Positions 56,478 through 64,000 of a DNA stretch of 64,000 nucleotides are shown in pieces. The notes beneath the pieces are model-generated. The model did not search any database, had not been told where the DNA came from, and was given only the letters and a program-made list of their open reading frames with translations. This stretch comes from Candidatus Electronema sp. (GTDB taxonomy: Bacteria > Desulfobacterota > Desulfobulbia > Desulfobulbales > Desulfobulbaceae). Both the position numbers and the translations under genes were made by a program. The stretch lies in NCBI GenBank assembly GCA_026645415.1, contig JAPEVH010000011.1, positions 35,066-99,065 on the forward strand, written 5' to 3'. Numbering within the stretch: position 1 is the stretch's first letter; each line of letters opens with the position of its first letter.

Positions 56478-56684
56478 ATGGAAATCAGGTTGAATGGAGA
56501 GTCCCGTTTCATTGAGGCACCTCATTTGACAGTAGCAGGTCTGCTCGAGATGGAGCAGGTCATGTCACCAGAAATGGTAGCTGTCCAAATTGACGGTGAA
56601 ATCGTACACCGCTGTGCCTATCATGACACTGTAGTCGGTGACAGCAATCAAGTAGATCTGCTGTATTTTATGGCTGGAGGCTGA
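56478..56684 (+). CDS. thiS: ThiS/MoaD-type sulfur carrier protein
   Basis: A 68-aa ubiquitin-like protein ending in the Gly-Gly needed for adenylation and thiocarboxylation (YFMAGG). ATG 56478 follows TGGAGGAGAAAAATT; the frame is open upstream to 56448. It is paired with the E1-like enzyme 104 nt downstream. No thiG, thiH or thiC is nearby, so the acceptor pathway (thiazole or another sulfur transfer) is not determined. Confidence 0.8.
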   Translation: MEIRLNGESRFIEAPHLTVAGLLEMEQVMSPEMVAVQIDGEIVHRCAYHDTVVGDSNQVDLLYFMAGG

Positions 56685-56788
56685 TACAGTCTCTCTTGGA
56701 TAAGGTTGGCAGCCTTGCTGTTGACCTAGAATAATCGATATAACTCTAACATGATAACCAGCACTAGAGATGTTGTAATGAGGTGTCC

Positions 56789-57610
56789 ATGCTGAATCTG
56801 ACAGATGAACAGATGGACCGTTATAGTCGTCACCTGATTCTTAAAGAGATCGGCCCAGAAGGACAGGTGAAACTATTACAATCCAGAGTACTGGTAGTAG
56901 GCACCGGCGGACTTGGTTCGCCGGTTTCTCTTTATCTTGCCGCAGCTGGAATAGGAACTATTGGCTTAGTGGATGCCGACGCAGTAGACATTTCCAATCT
57001 TCAGCGACAAATTGTTCATACCACTGCCGATATTAACCGGCCCAAAGTAGAATCCGCCGAAGCTAAACTTAAGGCGATCAATCCTGAAGTCAAGGTTGAG
57101 CCGTGGCTCCTCTACTTAGATGCTTCCAATGTTGACGAAATTATCCGGCAATACGATTTTGTTGTTGATGGCACTGATAATTTTGCCACCAAATTTCTGA
57201 TCAATGATGCCTGTGTACTTGCAGATATTCCCTTTTCGCATGGTGGTATACTTCGCTTTGATGGTCAGACCATGACTGTCTTGCCAAAAAAATCAGCTTG
57301 TTATCGTTGCTGCTTTCATGAACCGCCGCCTGCTAAATCTGTACCAAGTTGTTCTCAGGCGGGTGTGCTCGGCGCAGTGGCGGGCATGTTAGGTACTATC
57401 CAAGCCGCTGAAGCTATCAAGTTCATCACTGGGGCAGGCACGCTTCTTACCGATGTACTGCTGACCTTTGATGCTAAAACTATGAATTTTCGTCGAGTTA
57501 ATCTGCGGCGACGAACTGACTGTCCAGTCTGTGGTGACACACCTACTATTCTGAAGGTACGAGATTTTGAAAGGGAAAGTTGTGGAATTCAGACGAACGG
57601 TTCAGACTGA
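56789..57610 (+). CDS. thiF: ThiF/MoeB/HesA-type adenylyltransferase
   Basis: A 273-aa E1-like enzyme that adenylates the C-terminus of a sulfur carrier. The markers are RYSRHLILKEIG, the nucleotide-binding VVGTGGLGSPVSLYLAAAG, DADAVDISNLQRQIVH, VVDGTDNFATKFLIND and two zinc CxxC pairs (CYRCC and CPVCG). GVLGAVAGMLGTIQAAEAIK is typical. ATG 56789 is chosen over GTG 56783. Its last 9 nt overlap the convergent kinase gene. Confidence 0.9.
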   Translation: MLNLTDEQMDRYSRHLILKEIGPEGQVKLLQSRVLVVGTGGLGSPVSLYLAAAGIGTIGLVDADAVDISNLQRQIVHTTADINRPKVESAEAKLKAINPEVKVEPWLLYLDASNVDEIIRQYDFVVDGTDNFATKFLINDACVLADIPFSHGGILRFDGQTMTVLPKKSACYRCCFHEPPPAKSVPSCSQAGVLGAVAGMLGTIQAAEAIKFITGAGTLLTDVLLTFDAKTMNFRRVNLRRRTDCPVCGDTPTILKVRDFERESCGIQTNGSD

Positions 57611-59011
57611 TTCAGCTAAAGGCAGTTTAAGAATAAATCGACTACCACCATCGGGCGGAGATTCAGCAGTAACATCACCTTGATGCGTCCGAGCAATCGC
57701 CCGGACAATGCTTAAACCGAGGCCACTGCCGTCAGTGCTGCGAGCAGCAGCAGAGCGATAAAAACGATCAAAAATACGTTTTTGATCTTCTTTGCTAATA
57801 CCGATACCGGTATCAATGACGACAATTTCAGCAAAATCAGCCCGGCTAGCTAACTCAACCGCAACAAAACCGCCAGGATGATTGTATTTTACGGCATTCT
57901 CAACGAGGTTTAATATAGCTTCTGTTAATGTGTCTTTGTCGCCTAATACACTAACTTCATTATTTAAAGCCATACTAATTGCAACATTCTTCTTCTTGGC
58001 CAACGGTTCGGCCATTCGTACCGCATCTGCAACACAGCTTTTCAGCGAAATTTGCTGAAAAGTTCCAGCATCAAGGATACCTGAATCTAAACGAGTTAAG
58101 GTCAACAGACCATTAATCTGTTCGAGCATGGTACCTGCCACAGTTCTGACTTCCTTCAAGCTCATCGCATACTGGTCTGCTGCTCTGGTTTTGCTCAGGG
58201 AAATATCGCATTCAGCCTTGATCACGGCCAATGGTGTTTTCAATTCATGGGCAGCATCGCCAAGCAGATTTTTTTCTGCCTCAAAGGATTGATTGAGCCG
58301 CTCTAACAGGGAATTGAATTTACTAGCTAGTCGCCGTAGCTCTCGTACCTGTGTTTGTTCGACAATCCGAGCATCTAAGTTTTTATGACTGATTTTTTCT
58401 AAGGCTATCGCAAATTTTTCCAAAGGACGGAGCGAGAAGGAAGCGATAATCAGACTGATCACACCGATTAAAAAAATCACTACTGGCGTGACAATCAAAA
58501 AATAATTTGCCAGCCGATGGATCATCAACATGCTTTCGTTGATGTTTTCAGCAACTTCAATCCGAATTGGTTTGTTCAGGAAATTGAAATCATGGCGCAA
58601 AACCCGCAGCGGCTCGCCGTTCATGTCAGTAAGTTGATATACCCATTCCTTAGCCTTGGCATGATACTCTATCGGCTCACCAGAGGTTAGATTAAAGTTT
58701 TTATCTGGCAAAGAATCTGCAGCTGCCAGCAACTCACCATCAAGAAAAACCTTATAATAGTGGCCAGAATCAGGGGTCATGTAATCCCCCTGCATGAACT
58801 CATTCGACTCACACTCAATGGTCACACCGTCATGACTATGCACCAAGCCTTTAACAAACTGTAGATTAGCATGGAGCATTCTATCTAAAGAATCTTCAAC
58901 CACATAATGCAGTTTGATATGTAAGGCGTAACCAAAGCCAGCAAACAGGATAGTCACAGAAACAAAAATCCAGAGGAGCAGGCGGCCTTTAATCGAATTG
59001 ACGAAAATCAC
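57602..59011 (-). CDS. Sensor histidine kinase
   Basis: A 469-aa two-membrane-span kinase. TM1 is about 9-31, a periplasmic sensor domain 32-167, TM2 168-192 and a HAMP linker to about 245. The HisKA box has His255 (DAAHELKTPLA). The ATPase domain shows NLVENAVKYN, DTGIGIS, IFDRFYR and GSGLGLSIV. It is most like CusS/QseC-type sensors. It starts with GTG overlapping the regulator stop codon by 4 nt; its signal is unknown. Confidence 0.92.
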   Translation of the reverse strand: MIFVNSIKGRLLLWIFVSVTILFAGFGYALHIKLHYVVEDSLDRMLHANLQFVKGLVHSHDGVTIECESNEFMQGDYMTPDSGHYYKVFLDGELLAAADSLPDKNFNLTSGEPIEYHAKAKEWVYQLTDMNGEPLRVLRHDFNFLNKPIRIEVAENINESMLMIHRLANYFLIVTPVVIFLIGVISLIIASFSLRPLEKFAIALEKISHKNLDARIVEQTQVRELRRLASKFNSLLERLNQSFEAEKNLLGDAAHELKTPLAVIKAECDISLSKTRAADQYAMSLKEVRTVAGTMLEQINGLLTLTRLDSGILDAGTFQQISLKSCVADAVRMAEPLAKKKNVAISMALNNEVSVLGDKDTLTEAILNLVENAVKYNHPGGFVAVELASRADFAEIVVIDTGIGISKEDQKRIFDRFYRSAAARSTDGSGLGLSIVRAIARTHQGDVTAESPPDGGSRFILKLPLAESV

Positions 59012-59682
59012 AGTTCCTCGCTCAGGATATAGCCTTCGCCCCTTTTGGTATGAATTAGAGGAGAGGGATGATCCCTGTCGATTTTTTTACGTAAGCGATT
59101 GATATAGACATCAATAATATTGCTGTCTAGGTCAAAATTCATGTCATAGACATGTTCAGAGATTTCCGTTCTACTGATCACTCGCCCTTGGTTCAAAGCG
59201 AGATATTCGAGAATAGCATATTCTTTGGAAGTGAGCGAAATGTCAACACCGCCTCGCCCCGCAGTTTTAGCATTCAAATCTAAGTGTAGATCAGCGATGC
59301 AGAGCTGCGATGCAGGCTGCCCTTTATTTCGCCGGATCACAGCGGTTAAACGAGCAAGGAGTTCGGCAAAGTCAAAGGGCTTGGGCAAATAATCATCTGC
59401 ACCAATGTTCAGCCCTTTGATTCGGTTTTCCACCTCACCTCTGGCGGTGAGCATGATGACCGGCGTTTCAATGCCCTGTTCCCGCATCCGGCGCAGCATA
59501 GTAAAGCCGTCCATCTTCGGCATCATAACATCTAGCACTACCGCATCATACGGAGCAGTTTCGACAAGATAGAGTCCTTCTACACCGTCATAGCAAATAT
59601 CAACAACAAAGGCATTTTCTTCCAAGCCTTTCTTGAGCAGGTTTGCCAAGCGCTTCTCATCCTCAACCACCAGTACTTTCAT
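59008..59682 (-). CDS. OmpR-family response regulator
   Basis: A 224-aa DNA-binding regulator. The receiver domain has acidic pocket VVEDE and phosphoacceptor Asp51 (VVLDVMMPKMDG), with LTARG and the conserved Lys in PKPFDF. The C-terminal winged helix includes LTSKEYAILEYLALN and NIIDVYINRLRKKID...RGEGYIL. Partner of the adjacent kinase; probably regulates this - strand gene array. Confidence 0.94.
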   Translation of the reverse strand: MKVLVVEDEKRLANLLKKGLEENAFVVDICYDGVEGLYLVETAPYDAVVLDVMMPKMDGFTMLRRMREQGIETPVIMLTARGEVENRIKGLNIGADDYLPKPFDFAELLARLTAVIRRNKGQPASQLCIADLHLDLNAKTAGRGGVDISLTSKEYAILEYLALNQGRVISRTEISEHVYDMNFDLDSNIIDVYINRLRKKIDRDHPSPLIHTKRGEGYILSEEL

Positions 59683-59693
59683 TGAACGTTCCT

Positions 59694-60290
59694 CTACTGC
59701 TTGTTTAGGAAGAAAATATCTTTCCAGACCTGATGTCCAGTCAGCGAATGGGCAAGCACTGCCCCAATATGCAGGACTAAATAGACAGGGATGAGCACTG
59801 TGCCAAGTTCATGTGCTTCCTTAACGAGGGACATGAGACCGTGCGCTTTGGCTCCCCGTTCCATAAAAAAATACATCAGGCTTCCAGTAGCTGCAAGCCA
59901 GGAAAAGACTATCAGGCCGAAAAATTGCACCAAGCCAGCTAGACCCTGCCGTCTGTTGTGTTCAGGAAGTTTGAACTTGGTTAGCACGGTTACATCTCTG
60001 CCTGTTTGCTGTAGCCGTTCTCTTGTGAAAGGAAACCAAGTCGATAAGCGGGAACCTTGTGGGCCGATCAAACCGTAAAGAAAATACAAACAGAGAGCAG
60101 TGAACACGGTCAAGCCAACTCTACCGTGGAGAAGAAAACCTGCATGTTCTATTTTTTTATAGTCATTAGCTCCGTCGCTAGTAAGGAAGGCACTAAGTAC
60201 CAAAGCAATCATTGCTACATGCCAGAAGCGGACTGCTGTACCAAGGGGAGCAGTTTCAGCGGCGGAAACGTCTTCTTTTGTTGGTATCAT
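59694..60290 (-). CDS. Cytochrome b561-type membrane protein
   Basis: A 198-aa protein with about four membrane helices (24-42, 63-84, 125-147 and 160-185) and helix-associated histidines (RFWHVAMIAL, AGFLLHGRVGL, KEAHELGTV, LHIGAVLAH), fitting a di-haem b-type cytochrome. It starts behind AGGAAATAAC and ends 12 nt before the response regulator. It probably moves electrons between quinol and a periplasmic partner. Confidence 0.82.
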   Translation of the reverse strand: MIPTKEDVSAAETAPLGTAVRFWHVAMIALVLSAFLTSDGANDYKKIEHAGFLLHGRVGLTVFTALCLYFLYGLIGPQGSRLSTWFPFTRERLQQTGRDVTVLTKFKLPEHNRRQGLAGLVQFFGLIVFSWLAATGSLMYFFMERGAKAHGLMSLVKEAHELGTVLIPVYLVLHIGAVLAHSLTGHQVWKDIFFLNKQ

Positions 60291-60413
60291 TTTGTTATTT
60301 CCTCATTTTTTTTCTTATGAAAAACTAGATACATTATACCGAAAAAATCGTCGCAATCAAGCCAATCGATTGCACGATTCGTTTCTACTGTGCAGATTTA
60401 CTCAGAAGCGGCG

Positions 60414-60761
60414 TTAGTTCTTGCTGTCTTTAATCGCAATGGAAAGAGCGAGAAAGTCAACTCCTTGCAGCACCCCTTTGACCTCAACGCTGGCTCCGAC
60501 GGCTACCTTGCCCTGAATCAACGTCATAGAGGTCACAGCAATGAAACGATCATCAATGACCCAAATACCTACAGTACCCTTTTCTGGCAGTTTACGAATA
60601 ATACCAGTGAATGTATATACTGGTTCTTTTTCATACGCTGCGCCCGGCTGATAAAAATGAGGACGCGGCTGCTCTTCTGCTTGCACTGTCCCTGCGGAGA
60701 AGCAGGCGACGAGAGCGGTCAGCACAACAAAGATCTGACTGTAGCAATTCTTGGGCTTCAT
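60414..60761 (-). CDS. Exported DUF5666-like protein, single domain
   Basis: A 115-aa protein with a signal peptide (1-28, ending TVQAEEQ). One beta-rich OB-fold-like unit follows, with the local pattern FTGIIRKLPEKGTVGIWVID and VGASVEVKG. It shares this pattern with the proteins at 60849 and 61555. Function is unknown. Located upstream of the cytochrome b561 gene on the same strand. Confidence 0.7.
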   Translation of the reverse strand: MKPKNCYSQIFVVLTALVACFSAGTVQAEEQPRPHFYQPGAAYEKEPVYTFTGIIRKLPEKGTVGIWVIDDRFIAVTSMTLIQGKVAVGASVEVKGVLQGVDFLALSIAIKDSKN

Positions 60762-60796
60762 GATATTTTTGTTGGGGAGGGAAAGTTACTACTGGA

Positions 60797-60829
60797 GACT
60801 ACCGAGGCGATAGCTCGGTCTCGGTAGTC
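60797..60829. other. Perfect hairpin between two DUF5666-like genes
   Basis: GACTACCGAG (60797-60806) and CTCGGTAGTC (60820-60829) form a perfect 10-bp stem with a 13-nt loop. No T-run follows on either strand, so processing or stabilisation of the - strand mRNA is more likely than termination. Confidence 0.5.
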
Positions 60830-60848
60830 CATTGGGAGGTGAGAACGT

Positions 60849-61460
60849 TTAACGGTTAGGGCCTTTCTTGCTTTCTATTTCATAGGCAACAAAGGGAGTA
60901 CCGCCGCCCTTGACCTCAACATTGGCCCCTGCGCTGATCGGGCCATTCTCCTGCTTGATGCGGGTGCCATTGTTGACAATCACATCACGCCCGCCGATTC
61001 GCCACGTGCCAAAAAAACCAGTTGGAGGCAGAGACTCCACCGGGCCGGTAAAATTTACCCCAGCCATTGCTGGCGGAGGTGGGTTGACTGGATTGACCGG
61101 CATTCCCCCGCGTTTCACTTCAAGCTCATAAGCGATCAGGGGATTGCCATTTCCTTTGACTTCAACATGTGCGCCAACACCAATTCTGCCATACTCTTGT
61201 TTTATAAAAGTGTTTTGATTGACGACCACATCCCGTCCGCCAATTCGCCAGATTCCGGCGAAACCTGTCGGCGGCATGGCCTCTACAGTACCATAGAACT
61301 TATAGGCTTCATAGCGTTCTCCTCCGTAGTAGGGCCTATTGTGCTCATATCGCTCGCCCCGCTCGCCATATTCATAGTATTCGTCTCTACTGGCCTGAGC
61401 AGAAGCTACGAAAAGGGATAGTATGCCGAAAGTTGTAAGTACAAAAGATGCAGTTTTCAT
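60849..61460 (-). CDS. Exported protein with two DUF5666-like domains
   Basis: A 203-aa protein. Signal peptide 1-23 (ending AQASRDE), then a short Tyr/Glu/Arg-rich stretch (EYYEYGERGERYEHNRPYYG) like that of the proteins at 62054 and 62544. Two repeats of about 65 residues follow, each with PPTGF.G.WRIGGRDV.VN...IKQE and VEVKG, joined by a Pro-rich linker (NPVNPPPP). Starts behind AGGAGATC. It physically links the Tyr-rich and DUF5666-like groups of this locus. Confidence 0.72.
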   Translation of the reverse strand: MKTASFVLTTFGILSLFVASAQASRDEYYEYGERGERYEHNRPYYGGERYEAYKFYGTVEAMPPTGFAGIWRIGGRDVVVNQNTFIKQEYGRIGVGAHVEVKGNGNPLIAYELEVKRGGMPVNPVNPPPPAMAGVNFTGPVESLPPTGFFGTWRIGGRDVIVNNGTRIKQENGPISAGANVEVKGGGTPFVAYEIESKKGPNR

Positions 61461-61554
61461 GATATAAGATCTCCTTTTTTTGAGAACAAGGTTTAATTGT
61501 GCTCTGCGGTTATCCGCATGATTCCATCAGCGATAAACGTGTGTGACATCTTTT

Positions 61555-61881
61555 TTATGATCGTCGTTTACCACGCTTTACTTCAATTTCTTCAGCAACA
61601 AAGGTGTTATCAGAATAATAACCTTCTACTTTAACATAGACACCAGGAGCAAGTCTGGCTCGTTTCTGCTCAATCTCGGTGCCGCGAGTGACTGTTACTT
61701 GTCTCCCATTAACGAGCCAAGTTCCAGTCATGCCATTTTGTGGTAACGCATCAACAATACCATAAAATTTAGCGTTGCTCATGCGGGAATATCGATCGTA
61801 TTCGTACTTATGTGAGTCGGCCCATGCTGGGCTTGCACATAGTGCTGCGCAGGCGGTCAGCAGAAGTAATACGTATTGCAA
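61555..61881 (-). CDS. Exported DUF5666-like protein, single domain
   Basis: A 108-aa protein read from TTG behind GGAGGAGAACC. Signal peptide about 1-21 (ending SPAWADS), a short Tyr-rich segment (KYEYDRYSR) and one repeat unit with FYGIVDALPQNGMTGTWLVN, then GVYVKVEGY. C-terminus very basic (EVKRGKRRS). Confidence 0.7.
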   Translation of the reverse strand: MQYVLLLLTACAALCASPAWADSHKYEYDRYSRMSNAKFYGIVDALPQNGMTGTWLVNGRQVTVTRGTEIEQKRARLAPGVYVKVEGYYSDNTFVAEEIEVKRGKRRS

Positions 61882-61934
61882 GGTTCTCCTCCTTTTTTTT
61901 ACAACAGAATGTTGTTAACTCTGTTTCTTTTTAC

Positions 61935-61981
61935 AAAAAAGGGCCACCATAATCAAGATGATTGTACTGGCTGCCCTTTTT
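61935..61981 (-). terminator. Bidirectional-looking terminator after the Tyr-rich gene
   Basis: AAAAAAGGGCC (61935-61945) and GCCCTTTTT (61973-61981) face each other with further partial pairing inside (CCA/TGG). Read on the - strand it gives a GC stem followed by a T-run 73 nt after the gene at 62054-62398. Confidence 0.5.
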
Positions 61982-62053
61982 CTTGTCAGCGTCTGTGGTA
62001 TCTCAGCAGTACGGAAAGGATGCAATCAGTCCACTCAGATGACAGAAGATATT

Positions 62054-62398
62054 TTAACGACGGTATTCATACATCTCATGGTTTCCGTAGCCGTTGTTAT
62101 AATATTCATTTCCAGAGTACCCGTTGCTGTAATACGGGTTGGCATAGTTGTTACGAACAGCCCCACGATAACGATAATCATCATTATACTCATACCGCTC
62201 ATGGTTTCCGTAGCCATTATTGTAATAGCTATTGCCATAATAGCCAGAAACAGGTGCGCTGACATAGGGATTGTAATAGCGGCCATGCTCATATCGTTCG
62301 CCGTGTTCGTAATAATCGTCACCGCTGGCTACAGCCGTTCCCAAGAACAATCCTGTAAAGAAAACGCCGCTGATCAACCCTGTTAAAAACCTTTTCAT
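62054..62398 (-). CDS. Exported Tyr/Asn/Gly-rich protein, paralogue 2
   Basis: A 114-aa protein from ATG 62398 behind GGAGATTGGATC; the longer open frame to 62533 was rejected. The signal peptide (KRFLTGLISGVFFTGLFLGT, cleaved near AVASG) is nearly identical to that of the next gene. The mature part is low complexity, dominated by Tyr, Asn, Gly, Glu, Arg and His, with repeats such as ERYEHGRYYNPY and YYNNGYGNHE. No Cys. Function unknown; likely periplasmic or surface material. Confidence 0.7.
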   Translation of the reverse strand: MKRFLTGLISGVFFTGLFLGTAVASGDDYYEHGERYEHGRYYNPYVSAPVSGYYGNSYYNNGYGNHERYEYNDDYRYRGAVRNNYANPYYSNGYSGNEYYNNGYGNHEMYEYRR

Positions 62399-62488
62399 GA
62401 TCCAATCTCCTTTTTTTACGTTATGACCTGTTGTTAACCTTGGAGCACTAGGCTCTGTGCTCCATTCCTCATATTTCCAGAGTACCAA

Positions 62489-62517
62489 ATGAAAGATGAA
62501 CAGATGATGAAAGATGA
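62489..62517. promoter_or_regulatory. Direct repeat upstream of Tyr-rich paralogue 2
   Basis: ATGAAAGATGA occurs twice, at 62489-62499 and 62507-62517 (18 bp apart). A related motif lies before paralogue 1. This is a candidate binding site for an OmpR-family regulator such as the one at 59008; inferred only from repetition and position. Confidence 0.4.
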
Positions 62518-62543
62518 TGTTTTTCTTTACCACTTAACTCATC

Positions 62544-62873
62544 TTAACGACTGTATTCATACAGCTCATGATTCCTGTAATTACTGTTATCGTAACTGTT
62601 GCCAGAGTAGCTACTATTTACGGATGGATTGACATAACTATTTTGGATGGAAGGGCGGTAGCGGTAGTCATCATGATCATACTCATGCTGCTCATGGTTT
62701 CTATAGCCATTATTGTAGTAACTATTATTATTGCTGGCATAGGGATTGTAATAGCGGCCATGCTCATATCGTTCGCCGTACTCGTAATGATCATCACCGC
62801 TGGCTACAGCCGTTCCCAAAAACAATCCTGTAAAGAAAACGCCGCTGATCAATCCTGCCATTATTCTCTTCAT
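62544..62873 (-). CDS. Exported Tyr/Asn/Gly-rich protein, paralogue 1
   Basis: A 109-aa protein from ATG 62873 behind AAGGAGATTTTATT. Signal peptide KRIMAGLISGVFFTGLFLGT matches paralogue 2 at almost every position. The mature part shares GDDHYEYGERYEHGRYYNPY and NNGYRNHEQHEY with it and then diverges (Ser/Asn-rich). The pair clearly arose by tandem duplication. First gene of the - strand array. Confidence 0.7.
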   Translation of the reverse strand: MKRIMAGLISGVFFTGLFLGTAVASGDDHYEYGERYEHGRYYNPYASNNNSYYNNGYRNHEQHEYDHDDYRYRPSIQNSYVNPSVNSSYSGNSYDNSNYRNHELYEYSR

Positions 62874-62970
62874 AATAAAATCTCCTTGTGCCATTTTCTC
62901 TTTTTATCGTCGTTGAAGCTCAGTTACCGTGCTTCATCCTTATATTCTCATGATACCAAAGAGAATATGA

Positions 62971-62988
62971 ATGAAAGATGAAAGATAA
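62971..62988. promoter_or_regulatory. Overlapping direct repeat upstream of Tyr-rich paralogue 1
   Basis: ATGAAAGATGA (62971-62981) overlaps ATGAAAGATAA (62978-62988). The rest of the 272-nt gap to the transposase contains an ATATTCTC/GAGAATAT inverted repeat (62942-62949 and 62961-62968, approximate) and nothing else that I can identify. Confidence 0.4.
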
Positions 62989-63145
62989 TCTTTTTTTGCC
63001 CATTGAATCATTTTTCTGTTTGTTTGTTATCGTTAATCTGTCAAGCCCCGTATGATAATATACCAAAAAGGAGCTGGCCGTTGTTTCGAGCTTGGGAACG
63101 GATCAGCAAGATATTGTCAGAAGAAGAACAGCCCGGTTTGTCATC

Positions 63146-64000
63146 ATGAACATCACACTACATAAAAGAGCGCGGACGCCTCCTGCAATCCGTCGAGAAA
63201 TTCAGCAATCTGAACTTTCTGAACGGAAACTCGCTGTTCAATACGGTATCAGCAGGGACACGGTCCGCAAGTGGAAACGGCGCGATACGGTTGAGGATTA
63301 TTCGCACACTCCGCATAATTTGAATACGAGTCTCACGCCTTCCCACGAGGCGGTCGTCATTGAGCTGCGGACGGCTCTGCTGCTTCTCATAGACGATCTC
63401 CTTGTTGTTACGCAGAAATTCTTGTGTCCATCCATGTCCCGCTCCGCTCTTGACCGTTGCTTGAGGCGGCACGGAATTTCAAACTTGAAGAAGCTGTTCC
63501 CTGAAGAGGAGAAACAGGAAAAGTCGTTGAAAACATTCAAGGATTACAAGCCAGGCTTCGTTCATGCCGATATAAAATATCTCCCGCAGATGCCAGATGA
63601 AGAGAGCCGAAAATATCTGTTCGTTGCCATTGACAGGGCGACACGATGGGTTTATATGGAAATCCACGCCTCGAAAACAGCGGAGGCAGCCCGCTCTTTT
63701 TTGAAGAATCTCATTGAGAAGGCTCCGTTCGTCATTTCAAAGATTCTCACAGACAACGGCAAGGAGTTCACAGACCGGTTCTGTCCGACGGGAGAGCGGG
63801 AGCCGACTGGAAAACATCTCTTCGATCAGGAATGTGCGGAACACAGCATTGAGCATCGTCTGATCAAACCGCGAAAACCGCAGACAAACGGCATGGCTGA
63901 ACGCTTCAACGGTAGAATTAAAGAAATTATTCAGCAGACTCGCTTTGAATCAGCCCAACAGCTTGAAGAAACCTTGATCAGGTATCTTGATATTTACAAC
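63146..64000 (+). mobile_element. IS481-type transposase, 3' end beyond the window
   Basis: An open frame of 285 codons from ATG 63146 to the window end. The N-terminus is a helix-turn-helix (ERKLAVQYGISRDTVRKWKR). A DDE catalytic core follows: Asp in VHADIKYLP, Asp in ILTDNGKEFTDRF and Glu in TNGMAERFNGRIKE. This is the usual IS481 layout. Inverted repeats cannot be judged because the right end is missing. No frameshift is seen in the visible part, so it may be active. Confidence 0.88.

Noticed and set aside
61876..62386. Hydrophobic Ile/Val-rich + strand frames opposite the Tyr-rich genes
   Set aside because: They are complements of Tyr/Asn-rich codons on the - strand, without ribosome binding sites.

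Overview
The window is a chromosomal segment of a Gram-negative sulfate-reducing type bacterium, most likely a deltaproteobacterium (Desulfobacterota) near the Desulfobulbales. The reasons are the qmoBC genes of dissimilatory sulfur metabolism at the left edge, an OmpW porin and DsbD (outer membrane and periplasm), and a bacterial ribosomal super-cluster with a zinc-binding S14 and a secY-map junction without adk. A cable-bacterium relative is possible but cannot be shown from this window.

Layout. 1-2419: end of qmoB, then qmoC. 2445-4629: a consensus promoter driving tRNA-Thr, tRNA-Tyr, tRNA-Gly, tRNA-Thr, tuf and rpmG, then tRNA-Trp. 4650-34697: a nearly unbroken block of translation and transcription genes, all on the + strand: secE-nusG-rplKA-(L10 leader)-rplJL-rpoBC, rpsL-rpsG-fusA, S10-spc-alpha operons through rplQ, closed by a strong terminator. 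34701-38494: an accessory island between rplQ and rpsB with a YkgJ-type cysteine-cluster protein, a large exported FISUMP-domain protein, a 23-bp tandem repeat and a duplicated remnant of the ykgJ-like 3' end. 38495-50991: the rpsB-tsf-pyrH-frr-uppS-cdsA-dxr-rseP-tsaB series, interrupted three times by accessory genes. 51063-57610: ompW, a two-CW protein, dsbD, gap, an alpha carbonic anhydrase and a thiS/thiF pair. 57602-62873 (- strand): two Tyr-rich exported paralogues, three exported DUF5666-like proteins, a cytochrome b561-type protein and a response regulator/histidine kinase pair. 63146-64000: the start of an IS481-type transposase, cut by the window edge.

The strongest candidate for an undescribed system is the cassette at 40807-43507, inserted between pyrH and frr. 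It has a 20-residue Cys-rich basic peptide gene behind an 11-nt perfect Shine-Dalgarno sequence, an intrinsic terminator, a radical SAM/SPASM protein with a PqqD-like N-terminus, a GNAT acetyltransferase, and a membrane protein with a C-terminal excalibur motif. This has the form of a small RiPP (ribosomally made, post-translationally modified peptide) locus. The second candidate is the - strand array of small exported proteins leading into a cytochrome b561 and a two-component system.

All family assignments come from reading motifs by eye; no database search was run. Start codons were moved from the longest open frame where a Shine-Dalgarno sequence or family length decided it.
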